Shown here piece after piece: positions 9,520-20,800 of a stretch of 64,000 nt of DNA. A program made the position numbers and the translations under genes. This stretch comes from Micrasema longulum. Taxonomy: Eukaryota > Arthropoda > Insecta > Trichoptera > Brachycentridae. Location: the NCBI GenBank assembly GCA_022494885.1, contig JAGVSM010003557.1, positions 310,001 through 374,000 of the forward strand. Direction: 5' to 3'. Position 1 is the first letter of the stretch; each line of letters starts with the position of its first letter. The notes beneath the pieces were generated by a model. That model made no database searches and was not told the origin of the DNA. It saw only the letters and a list, made by a program, of their open reading frames with translations.

Positions 9520-11146
9520 TTAAGCTTGAAGTAAGAACTCTTTCATACATTTTGGCAAGGGTAGAGATTTGACCGACTGGATTTCAACATATTGAAGTAT
9601 CGCATCTCTGCAGACATTCTGCAATGTTTTAACTGTGAAAAAATGAAAACAAATGTTAATATTTCAATTAGTGTTTTCAAAAATGCGATGAAGCCATTTG
9701 GCTAAGGCTGAACACTAACAGACGTGCATTAACAAAATTCGAAAAATGCACCATTTCTAGTAGTACAGATTATAATATTAATAATATAATATAATGGATA
9801 AGGACAGGATTAAACCAGGACAAATCCATACAGCGAGACAATAAAGGATTTTAAAAATGTCAAGTACTTGCAAACAAACAACAATATATATTAATAGATT
9901 TACTACAAAGTTTGAAAGAAAATAGTATGAAAAAGTTTGTTACGAAGAGATGTACTTACAGAGGAATATTTTTATTGAATGAAATTAATAAAATAAACAA
10001 AAAGTAGTTAGGAATACAAAATGTGGAATATAAATACAAAATAAAAGATAAAAATTGTATTTATTTTGTATATGGCACTCATTGAAATCAATGTATATTT
10101 TGTAATTTTAGGAATACAGTATTAACGTGGCCTCGAATGTAGCGCGACCTGTATATATTTTTTTTTTAGAGTTGTAAATAACTCACTATTAGAAAATGGA
10201 AATTAAGTTGGGGTAGAGTGGGGTTCGAACCTCAGATCTCTGATCCGTGAGTCTGCAACACTAACCACAGGACCACAACCCGATACAGAATTGGAGCAGG
10301 AATGAAAGAAAAAATTCACCAATCTTAACCCCGAATATAATGTTGCATTATATTTGGGCTAACAGGGTATTTAGTGAGCAAAAATAGAAACGACATCATT
10401 GCGAGACATCACTCCCCATTATAGAAGAAAAGATATAAAATAAAGGTAAAACAAAACTTACCTCCGTAAAGTTGAACAATTTTAACTTGTTTTGTGGTAC
10501 CATACACATCGACCACCGCGTGCAAGGGGCCTCTCTTGTAAGGAATATCCTTAGTACACGGTCCTTGATCCTCTCCATTTATAATGAAATGCATTTCTGC
10601 GAGATCATTTTCATCTCCATTCTGTTTTCTCAATGGAACAAAGAACACCCCGATTCGACTTCCCGCATCCGTGGGCAATATGTCCTGCGGCATGCCGCTC
10701 TGTGTGGGAGGCTTGAGCGCCAGTCTCGAGATATATCCCCGCGGAGTGCGGACCGCGTGACCGTACCCCAGCACGGACTGGCGCAAAATCGCCACCCGCT
10801 GCGAGTTGCCTTGGTTCACTAAATCGATGAGGACATTGTTCTGCGTCTTGGATATCGGAAATATCCAGGACGTTCCCATGTTCGCTAGGTCCGGAAGGGC
10901 GTACTGTGGAAGGCCTCGGTTTCCTATGGCCGCGGTCTGAGGGTCGAGCAGAGTGAGTCCCAGCCTCATGTATCCGCTCCATCCTCGCTCGTTCATTTCG
11001 ATTTCAACCAGGAATATTTCTCCGGGCAGTAATGGTTTTTCGCTAAATGTTAAAGCATTGGCAAAACTCGCTTTTCTGTACGCGACCGTGTTGTCATCCC
11101 GGAGAATAATATTCGACCCGTGAAAGGGGTGGAATCTTGATAACAT
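9520..11146 (-). CDS. NEURL2: NEURL2-like protein: Neuralized domain plus SOCS box
   Basis: Coding exons: complement of 10462-11146 and 9520-9632, joined in phase 1 through a GTAAGT donor and a TTTTTTCACAG acceptor; 265 residues, close to the roughly 285 of vertebrate NEURL2 (Ozz). Residues 4-228 form one Neuralized repeat (start [20 protein letters not shown]; end IVQLYG). The second exon is too short to stand out as a frame. It encodes residues 229-265 with a SOCS box ([20 protein letters not shown], then [12 protein letters not shown]). SOCS boxes recruit Elongin B/C and a cullin, so this is probably a substrate adaptor of an E3 ubiquitin ligase in the cytoplasm. ATG at 11146 directly precedes the domain. 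A pogo element lies upstream, between it and CHCHD1. Family assignment is firm; the substrate is unknown. Confidence 0.9.
9633..10461. other. NEURL2 intron, with a SINE fragment near its 5' side
   Basis: AT-rich intron. The segment at 10190-10285 has a tRNA-like head. Nothing else was recognised. Confidence 0.5.
10190..10285 (-). repeat. tRNA-derived SINE head (family 3)
   Basis: The reverse strand has a box A-like tgtggttagtgttg and a perfect box B ggttcgaacccc, but no paired acceptor stem, and it runs into actttaattt-type sequence. A related decayed piece (ataattcacttttagaaaa) is at 14660-14715. Confidence 0.5.
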
Positions 11147-11493
11147 TTTAAATATTTATTGCTAACATAAGAAACAAAATAAAATATATGTTTTCACAAA
11201 ATTTCCACTAACTAATTCCATTGTGAACAAATTAACGACATTATTAAACACTGTATCATTTTGGACAGCAAATATTTCTGACTTCTTGTTTTAGTGTTTT
11301 CTTTTTCTGTGTATTTTCCATAGAGAAATAGCATAATTGAAAGATAGATTCGACTTGGAATTTTGGTTTTTTCGGGGGTGGATTGTCTATGGACTAACAT
11401 TGGTTGTAGTTCTTCTTCTTTTTTGTTTTTTTATTGACTTTTTCACCTACCAACTGGGTGTTCTATCCGGTGTCGAGTTTCAGATTATACTTA

Positions 11494-13023
11494 GGGGAAC
11501 CCGGCGTGGAACGGGGAAGCGGGGCGAAACGGGAAAGTGGCAGGAGATTCGCTACCTACGTACGACAGACATGCGTGAACTTCGCACACAACAGTCAGTT
11601 CACTGCGCTGCGCTAAGTATATGAAACAGTTGCAATCAGTGTCGAAGTGCGCTTAAGTTGAAATTCATCGAATGTTGGAGAAAAAGCTTGAAAGTTCTAA
11701 TATTTTCTCTACTACACCAAGGTTTCTTTATCTCTACAGTATTATTTATTTTAAAAAAATACAAAACGTGTTAATTTCAACCTCCTTTTGACTGACTAAA
11801 GGTCTAGTGATAACTCAAGGTCAACTTTTATATCGACCATAACTCCCGTATTTTAAAAAACGCTACTGTTGAGGCACAATGGGAGGGGCACAATGTGGTG
11901 GTACTCCATTCGGTCCATAAAACAAAATTGGTATCCTTTTTCTAACTAACATTATAAATGCGAAAATAATTTTCTTTGTTTGTTGGTTACGCTTATATAT
12001 ATAAACCTCTAACGGCACTTTTTCAACTGCAGATGGTGCGAACAAATATAAGAAAAACCAGCTGGCACTCCTGGTCTGCGGATGCTATGTAAAAAGCTGT
12101 TGATGCAGTCATAAGTTGAGAAATAGGATACCTGGTGGCGTCTAATCGGTACGAAGTGCCATCATCAACACCTGAGAGGTATGTTCGGAAAAGACGGGAA
12201 AATCCAGAAGCTCTTGTTAATTTTTACTATACATAATAGTCAAGAAAGTTCCGCACCGTTTTTACAGCTGAGCAAGAGTTGGAGCTTCTAAACTACCTGA
12301 AAGATATGCAAAAACAAATCTTCGGAATAACTATGAACGAATTTCGTCAACTGGTATACCAGCTAGCAAAAAATAATAATTACCGGCATAATTTCAACAG
12401 AACTTTGGAAATGGCAGGAGAAGACTGGATTCAAGGCTTTTTGAAGTGTTACCCTGATTTAAGTCTGACAAAACCAGAAGCAACATCTGAAGCACGCGCT
12501 ATGGGTTTCAACAAAGTAGCAGTACAGAATTTTTAACTTAAGTTAAAAAAAATAAATTAGAACTTTTAGCTTTTAAAGTTCTTTAGCGTTTGCAAAAATT
12601 GGGTGGAAATGTCGTGTGCGGATTTATTCTCCAATGTGTAAATAATTACTAAATTAATAGCACAGATAACAGATGAGAAATGCACAATGTCGTTATTTCG
12701 TCAATTTTTTCATGTATCTACAATAAAGCATGCAAAAAATATAATTATATCGTATTGTTTAAAAGGGACGAGTACTCCTTCGTGTCCCAGGTTCATTTCC
12801 CATTGTGCTCCGGAGGTGGGGCAGAATGGGAAATTTCTTCTTTTTTTTAGATGCTATTTTTTTGATAGTAATTATGTATTTAGGTAAGTTAAACATTTGT
12901 TTTTTCGTAGATAAATAAGTTTACAAACGTTCGAATTGACCAATAATGATGTTTTTCATTTCAAACTCTCACAAATTGTAATCAAAGCCTCAGCCAGCTA
13001 CCCCGTTCGGCCCCGGATTCCCC
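11494..13023. mobile_element. Degenerate pogo-like transposon
   Basis: The left TIR ggggaacccggcgtggaacg and the reverse complement of the right end (ggggaatccggggccgaacg) match, continuing gggaagc/gggtagc. TA flanks both sides (11492-11493, 13024-13025), the pogo/Tc1 target. The interior carries plus-strand remains of the N-terminal DNA-binding part of a pogo transposase at 12033-12536. The catalytic DDE part is absent or unrecognisable, so the 1530-bp element is a deletion derivative. It separates the divergent genes NEURL2 and CHCHD1. Confidence 0.8.
12033..12536 (+). pseudogene. Pogo transposase N-terminus, broken
   Basis: From ATG 12033 the frame reads MVRTNIRKTSWHSWSADAM, then a stop. 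It continues KAVDAVIS, a second stop, then EIGYLVASNRYEVPSSTPER: a psq-type helix-turn-helix with nonsense codons. Two more stops precede the open stretch 12279-12536, which has a CENP-B-type DNA-binding domain (signature AGEDWIQGFLKCYPDLSLTK). TTG at 12279 is not a real start. No catalytic domain follows. Confidence 0.75.
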
Positions 13024-13365
13024 TAATTGTGGTGCGCAGGCCTGTATGTAGATTGGTGTTGACTGGATACACATTACAGTATCGCAGCGAGGTGAATGAG
13101 GCCATCAAAAGAAGAAAAGAAAATCTTTCGTGTCAAATGACATAACATAACAACCATAGAGATATAAAATATTTCACAGATGCATGTGAAAAACTTTATA
13201 TAACATCATCTAAACTCTTTATAAGAGTATAATTTCATAATTTGTGCTCTTTACTTTATTCTGTGCATAGCATAACCTAGATCGGGTTATTTATTAATAA
13301 AATTTTACGGGATAATTTTTACCTAATCAAAAACTAATCATATTTCATTGGTTTTCCTCTCCATC

Positions 13366-13728
13366 ATGAGGGTTGGAGCTCTTTTAATGAGGCAGCCGCC
13401 GCGAAAGCCACAAACTGAACCTATACCATTTCAGGAACTTTTACCTCTCAAGTTAAAGAATAGAGTTTCGAGTAAACAAACTATGTCGAGCAAAGTCGCC
13501 TGTATCGAGGAAATGGCTGTTATGTTGGCATGCTTAAAAGCTAATGAATATAACCAGAATGTATGCTCCAAAGAAATTAGTGGTTTTCAATCATGTTATC
13601 TGAATAGTCAAGCTGAAAAATTACAGAAGGAAGAGCAAGATAAGAAAGGTGTTATGGTTGCAGGAGATAAAAAATTAGGATTCAAAGGAATAAACCAGAT
13701 GTTAAAAAACTTTCCGGCCCAGACGTAG
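13366..13728 (+). CDS. CHCHD1: Mitochondrial ribosomal small-subunit protein mS37 (CHCHD1)
   Basis: Single exon, 120 residues (human CHCHD1 has 118). It is a CHCH protein: Cys46-x9-Cys56 and Cys67-x9-Cys77 are the twin CX9C motifs that form two disulfides in a helical hairpin. The segment ACIEEMAVMLACLKANEYNQ and the end KLGFKGINQMLKNFPAQT resemble CHCHD1. The protein is a component of the mitochondrial 28S ribosomal subunit and is usually imported through the MIA40 pathway. The start is ATG 13366; the in-frame TTG at 13348 is not needed. A short basic, Pro-rich N-terminus (MRQPPRKPQTEP) precedes the CHCH domain. It is divergent to NEURL2 across the pogo element. Confidence 0.92.
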   Translation: MRVGALLMRQPPRKPQTEPIPFQELLPLKLKNRVSSKQTMSSKVACIEEMAVMLACLKANEYNQNVCSKEISGFQSCYLNSQAEKLQKEEQDKKGVMVAGDKKLGFKGINQMLKNFPAQT

Positions 13729-14080
13729 TGAACTTACAAATGTTTAGTTTTAGGTGAGACAATATAATTACTAAATATTTTAAATTCAGGTTGATTCTAT
13801 AATTTTAAAAGATTTTATTTTTTTCAGGTGTTGCATTTGAAAAATATATTTTAAAATTATGAATAATGAAGAATCACAGGAGATCTTGGAAAAATGGAAA
13901 GAAATTTATTAGAATCATACAATTTTCTTCCAATACTTCTTGTATACATTTCACACCCCAAAGAATGAAATTTTCTTTGAATAATCAAGTAATTCCATGT
14001 TTCCCATCTGACAAAGGCTTGAGTGCACATTTTTCAAGACTGTAGATATGATAGAAAATAAATGTTGCTTAATTGTGTGC
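13729..14080 (+). terminator. CHCHD1 3' UTR with poly(A) signal
   Basis: AATAAA at 14057-14062, about 330 bases after the stop, followed by a T/GT-rich stretch (tgttgcttaattgtgtgccc). Confidence 0.6.
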
Positions 14081-14737
14081 CCATTCTTTATTTGTGATCA
14101 ACACCATCTTCATTTAAAAAAAACTCAATTATGATTAACGGGAATACATAATAATATAAAAAATTCATTTTCAACCCAAGCTAACATAACATAATCAACT
14201 TTTACCAAATGTTCAACATTCTTACAAATATTGGTGCCAATTTAGTGAGGTATAATTTTCAAAACTGGGTATAAAAATTAGAAATACGATCAAGTAGATA
14301 TAGTTTCTGATAAAAATTTACAGAATCTTTGGAGTTCTAATGAATGTAAAAAGTGTTATGTCAATACTTATCGTTGATGCTGTCGCCGTATAAGATTTAG
14401 TCTCCTCTTCACTTTCCAAGCATTCTTCATTGATTTTTGTCCCTTGCTATCCCTCTCCAGTTTTCATTCGCCCATACTTTTACTCGTCTTTTTCCCACAC
14501 AATCTATTCATCTGTTATCCTCGGTTAAGCTTTGACTATACCCTGTCTGCCTAATCTATAAGTATAAAAGCACTAGGAACAATTTTTTTGTAAAGATATA
14601 AATATTTGCATTCTTATGATTTACTTAAATATTTCAATTTTGGGGACCTTTTTCAATGAGCAGTAAATAATTCACTTTTAGAAAAAGAAATGGAGTTTTA
14701 GCCACGGGACCATAACTCTGCTAATATTATTAAAAAT
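14081..14737. other. Intergenic, no feature recognised
   Basis: Includes a pyrimidine-rich segment at 14390-14560 of unknown origin and a decayed SINE-head fragment at 14660-14715. Confidence 0.4.
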
Positions 14738-14825
14738 ATGAATCTTAAACATGTTCCTTGGACATGTTTAAGATTCATGTATTGACAAAATTTCTATGTG
14801 GATACATAGAAATTTTGTCAATACA
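14738..14825. repeat. Two perfect hairpins side by side
   Basis: Hairpin 1: arms 14738-14754 and 14762-14778, a 17-bp perfect match with a 7-base loop (arm atgaatcttaaacatgt). Hairpin 2: arms 14778-14799 and 14804-14825, a 22-bp perfect match with a 4-base loop (ggat). The two share base 14778. No other copy was noticed in the window. Confidence 0.85.
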
Positions 14826-15016
14826 CTTGGCATAATTCACCGTGCTGCATTTTTCATTCTCAGTCTTCATTAAATTATCATTTTCATGATGGAATTAGAA
14901 TTATTTGAAATAAAAATAAAACTTACTTTTTTATGTTTTTATTTTAAACACTCACCACTTTGTTTTTTTCATTTGTAATAAAATTACAGATACTAAATGA
15001 AATACAACATCAACCC

Positions 15017-15276
15017 CAGAGTAATAATTCGCTCTCGGTTAAAGAGAAGCCTTTTAGCTCTATTGCATAGAACAAAAACGTTCTAAGTTTTTGGTTTGGT
15101 TTTTAGTTTCACAACAAACGTCTAATGGACGGTTTAGGTTTGCGCTTATGATTCTCGACCTGAGTACCTCTGGCCCGTTGTGTTGCTGTAAACTGTAGCT
15201 AACTTCGTGGTTGGTAATCATAGAATGGTTTTGGCCCATATGGACGACTATTAGCCAGTGGCTTATTATTACTCTG
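15017..15276. mobile_element. MITE with cagagtaataa ends
   Basis: Ends cagagtaataat and attattactctg are inverse. The interior (caaacgtctaatggacggtt and flanks) matches in reverse 30720-30960 and 61240-61440. Confidence 0.65.
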
Positions 15277-15639
15277 AGATATCAACTATAATATATACCT
15301 ACAATCATAATTAAGTTAAATTAGATAGATATTGCAAATACATTTACATATAAATTAGTGCGATGTGGGTTTAACTTAAATATAATATGACTAAAACAAA
15401 TAAGAAATGAAAATAAGTACAACTGTGTACTTAAAATTTGATTATTAGGTTATTATAATATATATTTTTTGATTTGATATTATCAAATTCATTATTTTTG
15501 ATAAAATCTGTTGATTGGTGAATTTAAATATATAAAATATACATAGGTAGTAATTTAATTTTAGATTAATGTCAAGTTATAAATAATAAAACTATGGGTA
15601 TTGCGCATCCCTGGGCAATATTTAGTAAAATAAAAATTT

Positions 15640-15775
15640 GTTGCAACAGAAGGAAAACATTTTAGGTAAGGGAATTTGGAAGTCTATGCAATTTACAGGG
15701 CTTACGACCTGTCATTGGCTGGTTTAAGTGGCCACTTTACACACTGTAACATTCTCCATTCACATTTTAATCTTC
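15640..15775 (-). repeat. Unclassified dispersed repeat, copy 1
   Basis: Core acagggcttacgacctgtca ttggctggtttaagtggcca. Three further copies lie at 24820-24960 (same orientation), 26085-26262 and 57590-58282 (opposite). Confidence 0.65.
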
Positions 15776-16239
15776 GAATGATTCTCTGCTAAAATATTTA
15801 AAATACACAATGACAAAAACCAAGATATTTGAAAGTAAATTTGCAGCACTCAATGGTTTTCTATTGAGTAATTACACTATCAAGTAAAAATATGTTTGGT
15901 AACTGAAGATTATAAAACTTCTTTTCAATCCAAAAAATGGATTAGGATTTACTAATACAAATATTATAAATATGTGTTTATTAAAAGAAAAAAACATGCA
16001 TACATTATTTAAAATTGTCAAATTAAGTTGCAGCGGCAGTTATTGTACTTGATGTATCAATGTGTGCAAAAAAATCAGTATGAAAGAAAAAATATACATA
16101 CAATTGTTACTTCGTATATATTATAATTATCTGCAGACAATATCTAAAAATTATTCCAATTAAGAAACAACATAATATGCAAACTACAGTTCAGACAATA
16201 TAAGAAGATACTTGTGACAGATTACAATAGTGTTGCCTG
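15776..16239. other. Intergenic, no feature recognised
   Basis: AT-rich, without supported frame or repeat partner. Confidence 0.4.
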
Positions 16240-16412
16240 ATCATGTCAATAAGTCTGGTCATGTCAAAAGCAGACAGAACCGAAGGGCATGTATGACAAG
16301 ATGTATGAATGTGGAGGAAGCTAGGAATATATGCCAGGATAGACGTGTGTGGCGGTCCATTCTCACTGCCTACCCCTACGGAGAAATGGCGAGATGGTAG
16401 TATTAGTAGTAG
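16240..16412 (+). pseudogene. RTE/Jockey-like LINE, last codons of the reverse transcriptase ORF
   Basis: The plus frame reads RRACMTRCMNVEEARNICQD, then RRVWRSILTAYPYGEMARW and stop. This resembles the C-terminal end seen in many insect endonuclease-reverse transcriptases. A (TAG)n tail follows at 16397-16420, typical of simple-repeat tails of RTE elements. 5' truncated. Confidence 0.6.
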
Positions 16413-16621
16413 TAGCAATAGTGTCGTGGAAGTCTTTTTTTCTTTCGACTTACGATATCGATTTTAAATCATTTTTTGTCAGATGGGGTAAATAGAAACA
16501 AGTTTTCATGACTAAATAGCTTAACATGTAAATAAATAAAAAACTTAACGTCAAAATTATTGTTGATCAATTTTAATTAATCATATTGTCAACTCTTTAA
16601 AATGAACATGCACAATATCTT

Positions 16622-17358
16622 TATATATATAATTCCTCTGTACGTGTGATGTCACCGTACTCCTCCTAAACGGCTTAACCGATTAACATGCGGATTTCAA
16701 AAAAATATAGATCTTCGCGGCGTGCATGTTCGTAGATATTAAAATTTTCAATCTAATATGTAAAAAAGAAGTTAGGAGCATAAATGTTTTATTCATCAAT
16801 CTACTAAGGTTGCATTCGAGGAGAATGCATTTGCAAAAAAATGGAAAATTGTTATTTTTTTGTATTTAAAAAAAAATATTTTGAATGTTTACAAACAGCA
16901 TTTGTTTTTTGTGGATCTCAATCAGATTCTTTCCTTAAATTCCTAATAATTTGTACCCCTTTATTTATTTTTATTGGATTTTTGGTGACACCAAAATAAT
17001 ATTAAATTCAATACATTTAAAAAAATCGTATTCCTACATAAGTACACCCCTTTGTTGGTGAGATGACCAGAGTTTGACGTTTGCAGAAAGAATGCCATAT
17101 TTGAAAAAATATTTATTTTATGTTCTGGAATTCAAACATAAACAAGTACCTACTTAAATTCAATACTTTTTGAATATCAACAATTTTTAGTTTTGGAATT
17201 TAATCACAAACAAGTACCTAGATGAAAAGTCTTTTTCCAAGGAGTGAAGGCGTATAAAAAATAAAAAAAACAAACAAAAACAAAAGAGTGAAGGCGTATA
17301 AAAAAAAAAAAAAGATAATAGCAGGCAAGCCGTTCGGAAAGGACAACGGGTCCGCTAG
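16622..17358 (+). mobile_element. Helitron-like non-autonomous element
   Basis: The left end tatatataattcctctgtac and the segment ccgtactcctcctaaacggc ttaaccgatt resemble a very common lepidopteran element start. The right end acgggtccgctagt ends in CTAG followed by T, as Helitrons do. A hAT-like MITE is inserted (16810-17054), and a direct duplication of gagtgaaggcgtataaaa lies at 17242 and 17286. No Rep/helicase ORF is present. Confidence 0.45.
16810..17054 (+). mobile_element. hAT-like MITE, copy 2
   Basis: Starts near gttgcattcgaggagaatgc and ends gtacacccctttg. The interior matches 5306-5530 (ttatttatttttattggatt, caaaataatattaa). Confidence 0.55.
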
Positions 17359-17844
17359 TAATTCAATATTAATTCGATATTGTCGATCGATAGTGAAGTT
17401 TTCTGGTGGTACGTCACTATTGCGGCCACTCAACAATAAAGTTCGGCATTTGTTTCCTACACTAAACTGTCAATATTTAGAGAACTTCAGGAGCGTGCAA
17501 ACGTCAAATTCTCTTCTAGTTGACTGTAGAATAGTGAACATATTATGTAGTTATATATTATGTTAAAAACATACAATAAATTAAATATTAATTAGGGCTG
17601 ACAATTACAATTACAACCACGAGAAGTAGATTCTTTTTGCCAAGTCTAACCTGCATTTATGTTTTTTTATACTTTTATTAAATGAATTTTTGTTTGTATA
17701 AAAAATCTACCCATGTAAAATGTAATGTGGTAAAATCAGTGTGTATTTTTTAAAAAAAGATTTATAAAATTAATCCCATTAAAGAATCAAGCATTTTCCA
17801 GATCCGAAAATAAAGGTCATTTTTGAGAGGCCTGGAAAAAATCT
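17359..17844. other. Intergenic, includes the IBTK 3' UTR
   Basis: A minus-strand AATAAA (ttttatt at 17673-17679) lies about 170 bases after the IBTK stop codon and is a plausible poly(A) signal. Nothing else was recognised. Confidence 0.45.
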
Positions 17845-20800
17845 TCAGTTTAAAGTAGAAATAGATCTGTTAATCCACTGTGGAGCTGCGAGCTGAAAGC
17901 ACTGCACTCTCTTCACAGTTATTCTTTCTTCGTCCGCTGATGAAGCAAAGTAAAATCTATTAAGTTCCTCGATGGCTTTGTCCTCCAACTGAAATACATT
18001 TGACAGGATTGTTTTAAAAAGTAATATTTCAATAATGCAGGTTTGAAAATGCAAACTACAGTTATTGCATCACTATAAAAATATAGAGATCAGTAATATG
18101 ATTATATTGAGAGGTTAAATTTGAAAAATATAAGCATACATATTTACCAGAGTTAAAGCTAAAGGTTTAGCCATCATTTTGGTGAAATTTTCTTTCTGTT
18201 TTCTCTCATCTTCCAGAATATCAGAGAAGGTGACCTTTTCCTCTTTCAGTTTGACAGTTGTCGGTTGAATTTTTTGCCAAGGATTCTTATGAACAGGCTG
18301 CTCTATAGCAGTTGCCGAAGCTTCTCCATTTGAATTGCCTGGCAATGATTTCTTCATATTAAGTTTATCCAACTGTTCGGCTAAGAAGTTTTGGTCTTTG
18401 TTTTCCAAAGCCAGTTTTTTTCTCTGTTTCTGTGAAAGTTTCGTGTTTACGACCATGATGTTGAGGGACGTTTGAGGGCTTCGACATAATATTTCCTGCG
18501 GAGAGTAGTTGAAATCCAAGTCCACCACAGGAGTCGGAGATGAAGATGTTGTGGGAGAACCGAAGCTATTATTTCTGGATATGGTACTCTGCGCAGGAGG
18601 ACTGCTCGCTGACAAACTCCTATCATAAAAGTTATCTTGCTTGATAAGTTTGGTGAATGATTCCGGATAACTTTCTATAATACTGGAATTTTCTTTAACA
18701 GCATTGATAAGTTTAAGGCGGGCCTCGACTACTTTTTGCTGTTTCTTTAATGTTGTATTCACTTTAACCCAACTATTTGGTTTAGAAGTGACATTCTCTT
18801 CGGTGTTGGATATTTTTCTCAGAGAAAGAGTAACATCTTCGCATTTTTCGTGAGACAAATCAAGAGAGGCAACAGAGCTCACAGACTCATTCCGTTTTCT
18901 GGCCCTTTCACTTTCTGTAAAGCTGATATTTCTCACCTTAATTTTTTTCTTTCCGCTACTCGGTGTGATATCTTTTTTTATTTCATCAGTAAGTTCTTCT
19001 TCATAATTTTCCTCCAGATTAATTGGATAATTCACAGCGGATTGATTTATAATCTCATCGCAAGGAGCTTCTGAAAATGGCGTAATAACTCTACTACACA
19101 TGGCGGGGTTAAATACACTGTAATATTCATTTAAATTCTGCAACAATTCTGCCGAAGTTGATTCTAAAGCTTTGCTTTCCAATAAAGTTGGAAGATTGAG
19201 GGAGATATATTCCATGCAACATTTTTTCAGCTGCGGACAATTGCATGTATCCGCAAGTTGAAATATTTCTGGGACATTCTTCAGCGTAAGCAGACTTGAA
19301 AAAGTTACTTCGCACATTTCTCTCAAACGTGTTATAAACAGTTGATCGGAGACAACTAACATGTTGCACAGAAATTCGAGATCGTCCGTTTTCTTGATTT
19401 CTGGACATTCATCTGTATAGAGAAAGTTGATGATAGGCTCCAGTATAGAGCTGTGAATAGGAAGTGTGATTGTGGCATTTTTAGAACTCTAAAACGAAAA
19501 GAAAATTCATTGAGATTATTAGATTAATTCATATTATTTATTTATTATGATTTATTAAATGTTTCTTTGTACTTTCAACATACATAATTTTTAAATTTTT
19601 TAAAAATATTTTTATAACACTGAAAAACTGGCAATAATTAATTTCATTCACCTCTGTCCAGCTATGAGCGAACATCCCATTGAAATAATCTAATCTAGCA
19701 GACAGAATACATCTATGGGCTTCAATGTAATACTTATCCAAGCACTTAATACTCGTGTCCCACAACTCCGTCATATTGCCGCGGTTGAATCCAAATTTAG
19801 GGATTTTCGGCTTCTTCTCTTCATGTTTAATCATCACACACCCATTACAGTAACTGAAATAACAACAAAAGTAATGTTATTTTTCATTAGCTACGGACTC
19901 AAAATAAATATCCATTTATTTATGTTTTCCTATGTTGAAAAAACACTGTATTTATAAAACTCAAATTCAATGCCAGATGTGACAATCATTGAATGGTGCT
20001 AAACAACTTTAAAGCTGTCAAATTTACACACAGAACAAAGAAAATGTGTACATACGAATCGTCATTTCCAATTAAAAAAAAAATATTTGACAAAAATATT
20101 CATTAGAAGTAGGTAAATTTATTTATGAGAATTGTTTACATCAGTGTTTTTCAACCTGTTGGTCACGACCCCCAGAGGGTCTCAAAGCCTTGCTTGGGGG
20201 ATCGCCGTCACAAGCAAAAGCAAGGGTTTTAGGTCCTACACTACAGTAAAAATACAATAACTCCAGTGAGAAGGCTATGCCTGTATTTTTGAGATGCGAA
20301 TAACCAACCTAATTTCTATTTGGAGTCTTTTTCTCTTTTTAGTTTTTATGTCTACTATTGAAGGAAACGTTTTTCGTTTTTAAAATATCACTTAAACTCT
20401 AAACTTCATTGTCAAATAAAAATTTTAAAAATAAAAATGTAAATAGGGGCTAGATTTCTTATTGTCCATGCGCTCTGTAGCTGCAAAACGTTCTGTTATC
20501 TAGCTCATATATATCATAATTCTAATATATCATAATTGGAGACGAGGAACTAGAATCCCAACCGTCCATGCGCACTGTAGCTGCAAGACGTGTTGGGATA
20601 TTTATTTATTGTACAGCGCCCTTGAGGTGATTTTCACAAAAATGGCGCTATATAAATTATCCAAACATTATTATTATTATTATTATTAAACATTAGTTGC
20701 CAAAGGTAGGATGTTGTGAATGGCACTAATAATTTCAAAGCTTCCCTCGCCAGCTCTGGATATTTTCTTTTTTTTTCCAGAAAACATTATGAGAATTAAA

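Noticed and set aside
10200..10275. Functional tRNA gene
   Set aside because: Box A and B are present, but no paired acceptor stem exists and the sequence runs into repeat body; the same applies to 22180-22255, 26820-26885 and 32610-32690.
10409..11146. NEURL2 as a single-exon 245-residue protein
   Set aside because: The last 20 residues read into a canonical GTAAGT intron; splicing to 9632 yields a SOCS box.
12279..12536. Independent small gene with a CENP-B-like domain
   Set aside because: It lies inside TA-flanked pogo TIRs, its apparent start is TTG, and stops break the same protein just upstream.
14738..14825. microRNA precursor
   Set aside because: Each stem is only 17-22 bp with a tiny loop and is perfectly paired, shorter than a normal animal pre-miRNA.
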